A DNA stretch of 64,000 nucleotides from Candidatus Mediterraneibacter faecavium (GCA_019119995.1 DWVY01000028.1:1-64000), one strand, 5' to 3'. Positions 38,492 through 46,676 are shown, numbered from the stretch's first letter. The notes: a model not told the origin generated them from the sequence alone. Translations and numbers: made by a program.

Positions 38492-39103
38492 TCATTCGCG
38501 GATCGGTGTTATCACGATATTTTCCGGCGCGATATCGGTTTTCCTTGTTACGATATCCTCGATCTGCGCCCGGTTCGCATCTGTCAGTTCGTCTGCTTTT
38601 ACAACAACATCCGCAGAATCCTCATCCAGACTTACCACAGCTTCTGAAAATCCTTTTGATGACATAAGCGTTTCGATCGCCGCCTCCTGCTCTGCTATTT
38701 CCGTGATCCTGACCATCTGGTCTACGGCATCCTGTTTCTCTGCGTCGCTTAAATTTGTGTTATCGATAATAGCCTGAAGGGTTTCTTTGTTTTCTGCCCT
38801 CACCTGCTCTCTTGTTACTTTTGCCTGGGCCACGGTAGCTTCGGCAGCACCGCTCGTGAGGACAGCTTCGCCCGGAGTCCCTTCCACATCCGAATCGTTG
38901 CTCTCGATATCTTCTGTCGAACTTTCAATGTCATCCTGGGAAATATCCAGCAGTTCCTGATTCGCAAGATCTGCGTTTGCCTCTGTCGTGCTGTCACCGC
39001 TCTCACCGAACAGTATACCGGAATAGTTCAGGTATCCGGCAATTGCGATCATGACCGCCAGCGTTGCGATGATGATCTGATTCTTTTTGAATAATCGTTT
39101 CAC
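38492..39103 (-). CDS. spoIIIAH: Stage III sporulation protein AH
   Basis: 204 aa. One N-terminal membrane helix (about 10-28, KKNQIIIATLAVMIAIAGYLNYSG) followed by an acidic linker and the YscJ/FliF-like ring domain that binds SpoIIQ in the channel between mother cell and forespore. Start choice: the ATG at 39112 touches the AGGAGG itself, and the TTG at 39133 has no site; GTG at 39103 has AGGAGG 9 bases upstream and gives the usual V/MKRLFKKNQ start. Last gene of the spoIIIA operon. Confidence 0.9.
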   Translation of the reverse strand: MKRLFKKNQIIIATLAVMIAIAGYLNYSGILFGESGDSTTEANADLANQELLDISQDDIESSTEDIESNDSDVEGTPGEAVLTSGAAEATVAQAKVTREQVRAENKETLQAIIDNTNLSDAEKQDAVDQMVRITEIAEQEAAIETLMSSKGFSEAVVSLDEDSADVVVKADELTDANRAQIEDIVTRKTDIAPENIVITPIRE

Positions 39104-39129
39104 TTTCTCCATCCTCCTACTTTTATGTA

Positions 39130-39732
39130 TCAAGCCCGTTTCATTATTTTTATCTTATGCGCTTCCACACCGAATAATGCCTGAACTGCTTCCGTAATAT
39201 CCTGCGCTGTAACAGCGTTCCCGCCTCCGTCTGCGATCACCACTACTCCTTCGATCTCCGGCGAGAGTTCCTTGCTCACATAAGGGATCGATGAACCGTC
39301 AGCCCCCTGCTCATAAACACTCGTCTTGTCTGAAGTGCTCTCTTCCACTGTCCGCTTACCTCCCGCACTGTCCTCCTCTTCTGTTGTCTGGGAAGATCCG
39401 GACTGGTCTTTCTCTATGATCTTCTGTCCTCCGGATCTCAGCGTGATCATAACCGTCACCTCTCCTACTCCGTCCACCTGTTTTAATACATCCGCAGTCT
39501 TTTTTTCAAGATAAGCTTCATATTCTCCCACTGCCGTGCTTCTTTCCTCTATTGTAGTTGCGGAAACGTTTTCGGCTGTATCTGTTCCTGTATGATCCGA
39601 CGCCGGAAAAGGAAATACAGCGACAAACAGGATCATTCCTACAAGGAACAGGATCAGAAGATGATTTTTCTTAGGCAGTCTATCGCCTGACCGAATGCTT
39701 TGAAACCATTCTTTCCATTTATTATTGTCCAA
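39130..39732 (-). CDS. spoIIIAG: Stage III sporulation protein AG
   Basis: 200 aa. One membrane helix (about 24-42) and a ring-forming extracytoplasmic domain (VDGVGEVTVMITLRSGG, and IEGVVVIADGGGN). The TTG start overlaps the spoIIIAF stop; GGGGGAG lies 7 bases upstream. Part of the SpoIIIA-SpoIIQ feeding-tube complex needed for late sigma-G activity. Confidence 0.93.
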   Translation of the reverse strand: MDNNKWKEWFQSIRSGDRLPKKNHLLILFLVGMILFVAVFPFPASDHTGTDTAENVSATTIEERSTAVGEYEAYLEKKTADVLKQVDGVGEVTVMITLRSGGQKIIEKDQSGSSQTTEEEDSAGGKRTVEESTSDKTSVYEQGADGSSIPYVSKELSPEIEGVVVIADGGGNAVTAQDITEAVQALFGVEAHKIKIMKRA

Positions 39733-40084
39733 TCTCTATCTCCCCCACTTCGATCCGGCTGTTTTCATCCCGCCCGTCCCCTTCCTGTATGTTTTTATCC
39801 ATCCGAAGATGATCTGAAAGCACCGGATCCGTATAGAGTTCTTCCACTCTTTCAATCTCCTGTTTCTCCAGTTCATATTCATTGTTTCTATAGAGAGTCT
39901 CAAACCGTTCTTTCATTCCTGTCAGGTTCAATAGCGGCGTAGCCAGCAGAAGAATAAGGATCAATCCGGAAAAGAAGCGGATATACTTCCCGTAATCTTT
40001 CCCTGGTACGGCGTGCATTATGGCAGCCGTAACGATCAGATACACTGTAATGTCCTGTATCCAACTGTAAATCTGTTGAAACAT
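39722..40084 (-). CDS. spoIIIAF: Stage III sporulation protein AF
   Basis: 120 aa from MFQQIYSW. Two N-terminal membrane helices and a cytoplasmic C-terminal part with the acidic LEKQEIERVEEL stretch. GAGGAG precedes the ATG by 9 bases; the longer frame overlaps the spoIIIAE end and is rejected. Component of the SpoIIIA complex. Confidence 0.9.
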   Translation of the reverse strand: MFQQIYSWIQDITVYLIVTAAIMHAVPGKDYGKYIRFFSGLILILLLATPLLNLTGMKERFETLYRNNEYELEKQEIERVEELYTDPVLSDHLRMDKNIQEGDGRDENSRIEVGEIEIGQ

Positions 40085-40109
40085 AAGGCTCAGCTCCTCT
40101 CCGGCGTGT

Positions 40110-41276
40110 TCAGGATGTGGATGCAGCAACGATCGCTATTGTGATCATGAAAAGGAGTCCGGCAGTAAAGATCACTTTCACCATGATCTCATATCCCTCG
40201 CTGACTCCGCTGATACATGTAGTGATCCGTTTATCTGAAACCGGCTGTACGAGAGCGGCAGCCAGTTTATACATAAACGCCATGATCAGCATTTGAAGGA
40301 TCGGTACGGCGCACATGGCGATGGTGATCACAGCTCCCGCCATACCGATCCCATTTTTGATGAGAACCGCCGTGCCCAGTACGACCTCGGCCACTCCGCC
40401 CACAGCATTTCCGACCCATGGCAGGGCTTCCGCAGTACGTGTAAGCGCACTTCTTTTTACTGTATCGATAGCCGGAGCAAGCAGGCCTTGTACCACATTG
40501 ACGCTGACGACACAGACCAGCATCGTCTTCAAGATCCACGACACTCCTTTGCGGATCAAATCGGCAAATTCCGAAAGGAAATCCTCGCCTGTCAGATTGC
40601 CCAGTACGCGCACCATAATATAAATATTGACCACTGGCAGCAGGAAACGGACGATCACCAGCTCCACTATATAAATGAGGAAAAGGATCACATTATAAAA
40701 AAAGAGCGAGGTCACACTTCCAGATGCGAATGCCACTGCCAGAAAAAAACTTGGACACAGGACTTGCATGAACTCCAGCAAAGCGTCCAATCTTTCTTCC
40801 AGACCTTCTGCTGATGTCTGGAACGAAGTCAGGCACAGGGTGATAAGCAGCATATACATAACATAGAAACTGATGTCTGATATCTGCCTGTTCCTAAATG
40901 CTCCTGCAAAGTTGCTGAATACTGCTGCAGTCAGGGCTGTTATCAGCACATATACAAGGCTTCTGCGGTTATAGTCAAATTCATAGGATATCTGATCTGT
41001 CACAAATTGCAGAAATATCCGGACCGCCTCTGTCACATCCCCGGATATCAAAGTCGAAACCACGTCGCTGAATGTTATCTTTTCCCGTGGAAACATCTGG
41101 TCCAGATTTTCTTCTATTTCGTTAAAATCAAATTCCGCAAGGAGCGCGTCCTGTATTTCGTCCTGCTGAATGTCCGTTTCCGGATCTTCTTCTGCATTTA
41201 CGATTTTCGTTCCCAGGCTGAATACGATAAGCACCAGTAATATCGTGAACAGAAACCTTCCTCTTCTTCCGCTCAT
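40110..41276 (-). CDS. spoIIIAE: Stage III sporulation protein AE
   Basis: 388 aa. N-terminal signal peptide (about 1-28, ending near NAEE), hydrophilic segment, then about seven to eight membrane helices. Start overlaps the spoIIIAD stop (ATGA) with GGGAG 8 bases upstream. Polytopic membrane core of the SpoIIIA complex. Confidence 0.95.
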   Translation of the reverse strand: MSGRRGRFLFTILLVLIVFSLGTKIVNAEEDPETDIQQDEIQDALLAEFDFNEIEENLDQMFPREKITFSDVVSTLISGDVTEAVRIFLQFVTDQISYEFDYNRRSLVYVLITALTAAVFSNFAGAFRNRQISDISFYVMYMLLITLCLTSFQTSAEGLEERLDALLEFMQVLCPSFFLAVAFASGSVTSLFFYNVILFLIYIVELVIVRFLLPVVNIYIMVRVLGNLTGEDFLSEFADLIRKGVSWILKTMLVCVVSVNVVQGLLAPAIDTVKRSALTRTAEALPWVGNAVGGVAEVVLGTAVLIKNGIGMAGAVITIAMCAVPILQMLIMAFMYKLAAALVQPVSDKRITTCISGVSEGYEIMVKVIFTAGLLFMITIAIVAASTS

Positions 41277-41659
41277 GACATAAACTCCCGGATCGTCTGG
41301 AGCAGTGCAAGGAGCACCGGCAGCCCGAGCACAAGGATCGTCAGCTTTCCAAAAATCTCAATCTGTCCTGCAAGAGTCTGATATCCTGCATCTTTGCAGA
41401 TTCCCGATGAGAATTCCGCAATATACGTGATCCCGATCATTTTGAACATAGTAGACATATATCCCGTATCCAGATCTATATAGGATGTGATCTGCCTGAA
41501 AGTACTGATAAAGATCCCGAGTCTGTCGACGATCAGTGAAAACAGGATCACACCTGTTGCGACACAGACATAAATGCCGTACTCTGCCTTTCCTGCTTTC
41601 AGTTGCACCGCAAGGACTGCACCGATCACGGCGATAATCCCTGCCTGTATCATGCTCAT
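41273..41659 (-). CDS. spoIIIAD: Stage III sporulation protein AD
   Basis: 128 aa, about four membrane helices; MIQAGIIAVIGAVLAVQLK and the GKLTILVLGLPVLLALLQTI end are typical. AGGAGG precedes the ATG. Follows spoIIIAC after a 52-base gap. Confidence 0.93.
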   Translation of the reverse strand: MSMIQAGIIAVIGAVLAVQLKAGKAEYGIYVCVATGVILFSLIVDRLGIFISTFRQITSYIDLDTGYMSTMFKMIGITYIAEFSSGICKDAGYQTLAGQIEIFGKLTILVLGLPVLLALLQTIREFMS

Positions 41660-41711
41660 TCTTTTCCCTCCTGTTCTTGAAATCGGTGAAGCACTTCATA
41701 TCCCGGATATT

Positions 41712-41906
41712 TTACAGCGCAAACAGCTGGCGGATCGTCTGAAACAGATCGTAAATATAGGGAAGCACCCAGGAAAGCACCAGGATCAATCCTGCCAGGC
41801 TCGCCAGAAATGCCTGTTCTTCCCTGCCGCTGTGTTTGAGCACCTGACTGAGGATTGATACAAGGATCCCGACCGCAGCTATTCGAAAAATCAGATTGAT
41901 ATCCAT
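41712..41906 (-). CDS. spoIIIAC: Stage III sporulation protein AC
   Basis: 64 aa, two membrane helices: MDINLIFRIAAVGILVSIL, then REEQAFLASLAGLILVLSW. I start at 41906 with GGGAGG 4-5 bases upstream, matching family length; the ATG at 41918 would place the ribosome site inside the gene. Confidence 0.93.
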   Translation of the reverse strand: MDINLIFRIAAVGILVSILSQVLKHSGREEQAFLASLAGLILVLSWVLPYIYDLFQTIRQLFAL

Positions 41907-41919
41907 ATTTCCTCCCATC

Positions 41920-42438
41920 TCAGATCAGGATCACTATAAGGAAGATCCCGCTCATCACACCCAGACATCTGCCGATACGTGTTTTCGCCGCAAGGCTTTC
42001 CCTGAGCTTTTCGATCTCAAGATCTACCCGGTTCAGATACATTTGCAGTGTGTGATCCAGTGTATCCTGCTCCAGGCTCCCCAGAAAAGTACCGGGTTCT
42101 TTCATCAGGATCGAATGTTCCTGTTTTAATCCCAGTGGTTTCAGATATCTGTCCGCACATCGGCTCCACGCTCTGGCAAATCCGCTCTCCTCCCTCATTT
42201 CCACCGCCTGAGCAGTTTCAAGAAGCCATGTGCGGTACGGCTTTTTCACCCGCCTTGCCACCTCTGTAAATATTTCAGGCAGAGGAGCATGGGTATAAGC
42301 GATCTCGCCTTTGATCAGACTGAAAACATACCTCAGATAAAGCATTTTCTCCAGATATGCTTTCAGCTCCCTGCAATAAACATACCCAGCGCCGGTCGTC
42401 GCGGTAAGGATCAATATCCCGCCTATCACTCTCTGCAC
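41920..42438 (-). CDS. spoIIIAB: Stage III sporulation protein AB
   Basis: 172 aa. N-terminal hydrophobic helix, SYM-type cytoplasmic helical domain like secretion-system F proteins, and a C-terminal membrane helix (GVMSGIFLIVILI). GTG start with GGGGGAG 6 bases upstream; overlaps the spoIIIAA stop by 13 bases. Confidence 0.93.
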   Translation of the reverse strand: MQRVIGGILILTATTGAGYVYCRELKAYLEKMLYLRYVFSLIKGEIAYTHAPLPEIFTEVARRVKKPYRTWLLETAQAVEMREESGFARAWSRCADRYLKPLGLKQEHSILMKEPGTFLGSLEQDTLDHTLQMYLNRVDLEIEKLRESLAAKTRIGRCLGVMSGIFLIVILI

Positions 42439-43382
42439 AATACACTCCCCCGCTCGTCATAGATTCCACGGATCTCTCCCGGGTGTTCCTCGTTGCCGAG
42501 CACTACATACCGCTCGAACATCCTGCGCCGGATCAGCTCGCCGAGCACCGGTTTCTTCTTCGCCTCTTCCATATCAAGTCCGTGTACGCTTGCGATCAGT
42601 TTGCATCCGCACTGCATTGCATATTCTATCGCATGGATATCTTCACTTGTACCGATCTCATCTACAGCGATCACCTGGGGAGCCATCGACCGGATCAGCA
42701 TGATCATTCCCTCGGCTTTCGGGCAGCAGTCCAGGATATCTGTCCTGGAGCCCAGATGATTCTGGGCGATCCCAAGATAACATCCGCCCAGTTCGGATCT
42801 TTCATCGACTACACCTACCGAACACCCCTTTACATACTGGTTCCCGTCCGATATCTGGCGGATCAGGTCCCGTATGAGCGTAGTCTTGCCGCAGCAGGGC
42901 GGCGATATGATCAGAGTATGGCATACCTGTTTATTCTTCGTGATATACGGAAGCAGACCGTCGGCACACCCGATCACTTCATGCGATATCCGGATATTTA
43001 CGGATGATATGTATTGAATGTTCTTTACCTTATCCCGCTCCATGATCACTTTGCCCGCCACTCCCACTCTGTGCCCTCCTTCGATCGTCAAAAACCCCTG
43101 CCGCAGTTCGTTCTCATATGCATAGAGGGAGTAATGGCTGATATAGTCCATTGTCTCCCTCACTTCTTCTTTCGTTATGATATGCGGATCTGATTCTGAC
43201 GGCAGGATCTTTTCCCTGTTGCCGCGCACGATCCTCACAGGCTGTCCTGTCCGCAGCCTTATTTCCTGCAGTCCCTCAAGACCGCCCGCATCCTCCTGTA
43301 TGATCCTTCTGACACTCTTTGCCAGAATGCTTAGGATCTGTCCGTCTCTTCCCGTTTTCTGTTTTCTATCACTTCTTTCCAT
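42426..43382 (-). CDS. spoIIIAA: Stage III sporulation protein AA (ATPase)
   Basis: 318 aa from MERSDRKQKTG. Secretion ATPase-like: Walker A SPPCCGKTTL (a Cys pair where glycine is more usual), Walker B VIAVDEIG. The open frame extends to 43658, but its first 92 residues are encoded in the palindromic DNA upstream and have no family character; AGAGGTGG 5 bases before 43382 and a sigma-E-like promoter fix the start. Energises the SpoIIIA complex in the mother cell. Confidence 0.93.
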   Translation of the reverse strand: MERSDRKQKTGRDGQILSILAKSVRRIIQEDAGGLEGLQEIRLRTGQPVRIVRGNREKILPSESDPHIITKEEVRETMDYISHYSLYAYENELRQGFLTIEGGHRVGVAGKVIMERDKVKNIQYISSVNIRISHEVIGCADGLLPYITKNKQVCHTLIISPPCCGKTTLIRDLIRQISDGNQYVKGCSVGVVDERSELGGCYLGIAQNHLGSRTDILDCCPKAEGMIMLIRSMAPQVIAVDEIGTSEDIHAIEYAMQCGCKLIASVHGLDMEEAKKKPVLGELIRRRMFERYVVLGNEEHPGEIRGIYDERGSVLCRE

Positions 43383-43401
43383 CTTGTCCACCTCTTTACA
43401 C

Positions 43402-43430
43402 AATATATGTGGACCCACTGAAATTATGAA
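43402..43430 (-). promoter_or_regulatory. Sigma-E-type promoter of the spoIIIA operon
   Basis: TTCATAAT, 13-base spacer, CATATATT on the minus strand, close to the sigma-E consensus (GKMATATT, CATACAMT). It is about 20 bases before the start codon of spoIIIAA and directly abuts the outer end of the palindrome at 43431-43750. Confidence 0.65.
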
Positions 43431-43750
43431 TAAAATTCGTGTCTGTTTAACAGATGCCGCTGCAGCAGTAAGAATAACTACTAGGTGCGAATGTGGGACG
43501 CGGGAAAAGAGGATCCTGCAGCGCTGTGCCGACCCGCTCTGCCTCATCCCCTCGAATCCGTGTAACGCGAGGTCAAAATGCTCGTCCAAAGGGACTCGCA
43601 TTTTAATCTCGCTAACATGGAGAACGAGGTGTATTCGGAACGCTCCATGTCGATGCACAGCTTATGCAGTATCCTCTTTTTCCGCTGTCTCATCCGGCCA
43701 GTAGTCTTTCCCTCCTCCGCAGCATCATCCTTCAACAAACACTCATACAA
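43431..43750. repeat. Long imperfect palindrome 1 (about 320 bp)
   Basis: The halves 43431-43588 and 43589-43750 are inverted copies of each other, about 70% identical by eye. The centre is around 43588 (AATGCTCGTCC facing GGACTCGCATT). Good matches include AAAAGAGGATxCTGCA at 43504-43520 against 43665-43681, and the GCGAG..AAAATGC blocks beside the centre. Each half can encode a related peptide in convergent orientation (CLxDAA..TT..KRIL..C), in frames of 68 and about 90 codons with no ribosome site. No similarity to a known gene or element is recognised. Confidence 0.7.
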
Positions 43751-43810
43751 ACCGGAAGAGATCGGAACTTACTCGGCTAAGTCCACCATTTCGACCGGTT
43801 TCAAGTGAAC

Positions 43811-44169
43811 TTCGTGATTGCCGAAGTGAATGCTGGATTCGATAAAGTAGAAAACGGACGGAGATAAGGCGCAGAAAGACTTAAAAAGAGATGACCGGTA
43901 TGTGCGGAAGGCGACTTCGGAATAATCTGCCAGAAAAAGTTAAGGGGCTGGGAGCTGATGTTAAGCCGCAAAATGGATTGTCTGAGCCAGAGGCGAGTTA
44001 TCCATTTTGCGGCTTTGTCTTTAATCAGTTTCCAGACCCTTTAGTTTTTCTCAGATTATGGAGCGGAGCCTGAAGCACATGCCGGTCATCTCAAAGAAGT
44101 ATTTTAGCGCCTTATCTCCGTCCGTTTTCGGACTTTATCTCTATCGGCATTCAAGCCGGCAATCACGAA
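43811..44169. repeat. Long imperfect palindrome 2 (about 360 bp), overlapping the miaB stop
   Basis: Halves 43811-43978 and 44000-44169 are inverted copies (about 70-75% identical by eye) around a 21-base loop. Perfect blocks: 13 bp at the outer ends (TTCGTGATTGCCG at 43811-43823 and its complement at 44157-44169), 23 bp at 43850-43872 with 44107-44129, and 14 bp next to the loop (43965-43978 with 44000-44013). The right outer end contains the miaB stop codon at 44163-44165. No transposase or RNA family is recognised. Either a MITE-like element or a very large hairpin RNA. Confidence 0.8.
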
Positions 44170-45608
44170 TTCCGCTCCCCGATGTAGTAGAACCCCCTGC
44201 ATTCTTTGAGCAGCACCGGATAGAATTTCCCGATCATCGATGCATCTCCCGGGAAGTGGACGAGCAGATTATTGCTCAGCCGTCCTGTTACCAGGCTGCT
44301 GTCGTGGTCGTTTACGGATTCTACCAGGGCGGTCTGCACAGTCCCTTCATGGACAGCGCACGCTTCTGCGGAGATATCCTGTACTTCTGTGAGCAGTCTG
44401 TTAAACCGGTCTTTTACGATATCTTCCGGCACCTGATCCTCCATGACAGCGGCAGGCGTGCCTGTGCGCTTTGAGTAAATAAAGGTAAAAGCGCTGTCAT
44501 AGCGGACTTTCCTCACTACGTCCAGTGTCTCCTGAAAGTCTTCTTCCGTCTCTCCCGGAAAGCCTACGATGATATCTGTGGTCAGAGAAATGTCAGGTAT
44601 TGCATCTTTGATACGTTTTACCAGGTCGAGATATCCTTCTTTTGTATACCGGCGGTTCATCATCTTCAGGATCCTTGTGCTGCCCGACTGCACCGGCAGA
44701 TGCAGATGACGGCAGATTTTTTTCGACTCCGCCATGACCTGGATCAGCTCGTCCGAGAGATCTTTCGGGTGTGAGGTCATAAAGCGGATCCGCTCCAGTC
44801 CGTCGATCTTTTCGATCTCTTTTAGAAGCTCTGCGAACGTGATCGGCTGCTCCAGCGTCTTGCCGTAGGAATTCACATTCTGCCCGAGGAGCATAACTTC
44901 AACCACACCGTCGGCGACGAGACGTTCGATCTCCCGTATGATCGCTTTCGGATCACGGCTCCGCTCCCGCCCGCGCACATAAGGCACGATACAGTAGCTG
45001 CAGAAATTATTGCATCCGAACATGATATTGACTCCGGATTTGAAGGGATATTTTCTCTCTACGGGCAGATCTTCCACGATCTTATCTGTATCTTTCCAGA
45101 TATCGATCACCATGCGCCCGGACTCCATGCGGGTTGCCAGAAGTTCGGCAAATTTAAAGATATTGTGGGTGCCGAAGATCAGATCAACGAAACGATAGCT
45201 CTTCTTTAACTTCTCTACTACTTCAGGCTCCTGCATCATGCAGCCGCACAGAGCGATCATCATGTGCGGATTTTTCTTTTTGATCCTGCCAAGCTGCCCC
45301 AGACGTCCGTATACTCTCTGGTTGGCATTTTCGCGGACGGTACATGTATTATAGATGACAAAGTCAGCCTTTTCCTCTTCCGGTTCTTCGACATAGCCGA
45401 TCTGCTCAAGAATGCCGGTCAGTTTTTCTGAATCACGCGCGTTCATCTGACACCCGAATGTGGTAACACAAAAAGTAAGCGGCCGGCCGGCCGCCTCGTT
45501 CATTTTTTCCAGATATTTTTTTGCTTTATCAATAAAATAATACTGCCTCTGAGGTTCTGTCGACGGGATTTCCGTATCCTGTCCGGCAGCGTTCCATATA
45601 TTCTCCAT
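44163..45608 (-). CDS. miaB: tRNA-2-methylthio-N6-dimethylallyladenosine synthase MiaB
   Basis: 481 aa. N-terminal cluster domain with TTFGCQMNARDSE, radical-SAM CNNFCSYCIVPYVRG, and a C-terminal TRAM domain. It adds 2-methylthio to A37 of tRNAs that read U-starting codons. I use the ATG at 45608 rather than the TTG at 45620. Its last codons (AAT TCG TGA) lie in the outer arm of palindrome 2; the C-terminus GERNS is still of ordinary length. Confidence 0.95.
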   Translation of the reverse strand: MENIWNAAGQDTEIPSTEPQRQYYFIDKAKKYLEKMNEAAGRPLTFCVTTFGCQMNARDSEKLTGILEQIGYVEEPEEEKADFVIYNTCTVRENANQRVYGRLGQLGRIKKKNPHMMIALCGCMMQEPEVVEKLKKSYRFVDLIFGTHNIFKFAELLATRMESGRMVIDIWKDTDKIVEDLPVERKYPFKSGVNIMFGCNNFCSYCIVPYVRGRERSRDPKAIIREIERLVADGVVEVMLLGQNVNSYGKTLEQPITFAELLKEIEKIDGLERIRFMTSHPKDLSDELIQVMAESKKICRHLHLPVQSGSTRILKMMNRRYTKEGYLDLVKRIKDAIPDISLTTDIIVGFPGETEEDFQETLDVVRKVRYDSAFTFIYSKRTGTPAAVMEDQVPEDIVKDRFNRLLTEVQDISAEACAVHEGTVQTALVESVNDHDSSLVTGRLSNNLLVHFPGDASMIGKFYPVLLKECRGFYYIGERNS

Positions 45609-45624
45609 ACTATCTTCCAATCTT

Positions 45625-45688
45625 ATGTAATCTCTCTATTCTGAAATTCCTCTGTTCCATAATCCCTCTGTTTCATAACCCCTCTGTT
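45625..45688 (-). repeat. Four 16-bp tandem repeats before miaB
   Basis: Exact 16-base periodicity: units at 45625-45640, 45641-45656, 45657-45672 and 45673-45688. Minus-strand consensus AACAGAGGGATTATGG; the two units farthest from miaB are the best preserved and decay toward the gene. Each unit carries a GAGG and most a nearby ATG-like triplet. Confidence 0.75.
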
Positions 45689-45697
45689 CCGAGATCT

Positions 45698-45724
45698 GAC
45701 GTACAGGGATCTCCGCTGTACGTC
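45698..45724 (-). terminator. Hairpin after the DUF4250 gene
   Basis: Perfect 9-bp inverted repeat GACGTACAG/CTGTACGTC with a 9-base loop, 5 bases past the stop codon. No U-tract follows, so termination is uncertain. Confidence 0.4.
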
Positions 45725-45728
45725 TGTG

Positions 45729-45911
45729 TTATACAAATTGATTGCGCCGTGCATCATATTCATAATCGATCAGATCCAGCTTCTCTGAAAGCTCTTTTCT
45801 GTCAATCTGCATATCATCGCACAGTGCCTCTAATGTGGGATAATAGTCTCTCAGCTTCGTATTGATAACACTTAAGAGTATTACCGGGTCTCCCGGAAGT
45901 CCTGTGAGCAT
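45729..45911 (-). CDS. DUF4250 domain protein
   Basis: 60 aa. LPGDPVILLSVINTKLRDYYPTLEALCDDM and the closing IDYEYDARRNQFV match DUF4250, a small clostridial family of unknown function. It overlaps the end of the cyclo-ligase gene by 31 bases, and GGAGG lies about 10 bases before the ATG. Confidence 0.85.
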   Translation of the reverse strand: MLTGLPGDPVILLSVINTKLRDYYPTLEALCDDMQIDRKELSEKLDLIDYEYDARRNQFV

Positions 45912-46489
45912 AGGATCAACTCCTCCTCTGTAACAATCATATCAACCTTTATATCGGTCGGGTCAGCCGGTATCTCCGGTGCGATCTGGGCGGAGTAGGC
46001 CAGAGCCGCTTTCGTACATTCGGCATGTCCTTCCAGATACGTATCATAGTAGCCGCCGCCGTAGCCTGCCCTTGTACCAGTCCGGTCGAATGCAAGGCCG
46101 GGTACCAGCACTAATGTGTCTTTAAACGGCGCAGGTGCCTTCGGGCACCACGGACCGGGTTCTCTGATCCCCATAAATCCAGGTTTCAGATCCGCCGGGC
46201 TCTTGATGAAGCAGAACTCCATCCTCCGTTTTCCTCTCACCCTGGGCAGGGCTACTCTCTTGCCGTTTCGCAGCGACTCTTCTATGATCTCATTTGTATC
46301 AGCCTCGTCTTTAAGGGACGCATAGCAATAGATAAACCGGGCATCCCGGTAAAACTCCCCGTCAAAGAGCCGCTTTGCGATCATTGCATCCGCGCTTTTT
46401 CGGATTTCGGGCGATATTGCCTCCCTGATCCGCCGGTATTTTTCTCTAATTTCCTTTTTTCTCTGACTTATTTCCGTATTTTTCACCAA
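45881..46489 (-). CDS. 5-formyltetrahydrofolate cyclo-ligase
   Basis: 202 aa. GTRAGYGGGYYDTYL is the MTHFS signature, and the N-terminal K-E-I-R-x-K-Y-R-x-I-R helix is typical. It converts 5-formyl-THF to methenyl-THF with ATP. The start is GTG at 46489, inside the DUF896 gene (44-base overlap), without a clear ribosome site; no better in-frame start exists, so it may depend on coupling. Confidence 0.88.
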   Translation of the reverse strand: MVKNTEISQRKKEIREKYRRIREAISPEIRKSADAMIAKRLFDGEFYRDARFIYCYASLKDEADTNEIIEESLRNGKRVALPRVRGKRRMEFCFIKSPADLKPGFMGIREPGPWCPKAPAPFKDTLVLVPGLAFDRTGTRAGYGGGYYDTYLEGHAECTKAALAYSAQIAPEIPADPTDIKVDMIVTEEELILCSQDFRETR

Positions 46490-46676
46490 GATTCACTACC
46501 GTTCCGTCTTTTTCTTCGATATCGATATTGTTAAGCTGCACCCTGAGATTGCGTTTTACGGATTCCAGATACTCCATTCGGAGGAGCTTCTGTTCTTTCT
46601 TTTCCGCTTCCGTAAGTCCCTCTGCTTTTGATTTCCGGTACAGCTCATTGATCCTGTTTATCTTCTGTCTGTCCAT
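46446..46676 (-). CDS. DUF896 family small protein (YnzC-like)
   Basis: 76 aa. INRINELYRKSKAEGLTEAEKKEQKLLRMEYLESVKRNLR is the DUF896 helical hairpin. Bacillus YnzC is linked to the SOS operon but is of unknown function. AAAGGA lies 7 bases before the ATG at 46676. It leads a three-gene overlapping unit with the cyclo-ligase and DUF4250 genes. Confidence 0.88.
   Translation of the reverse strand: MDRQKINRINELYRKSKAEGLTEAEKKEQKLLRMEYLESVKRNLRVQLNNIDIEEKDGTVVNLGEKYGNKSEKKGN

Noticed and set aside
43383-43658. 92-residue N-terminal extension of SpoIIIAA
   Set aside because: Encoded by palindromic DNA, includes no family residues, and the ribosome site and sigma-E-like promoter fit the start at 43382.
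43544-43750. 68-codon frame on the minus strand inside palindrome 1
   Set aside because: No ribosome site and a mirrored copy in the other arm; I treat it as part of the repeat rather than a gene.
43891-44073. 60-codon frame on the plus strand inside palindrome 2
   Set aside because: Spans the loop of the palindrome and has no ribosome site.
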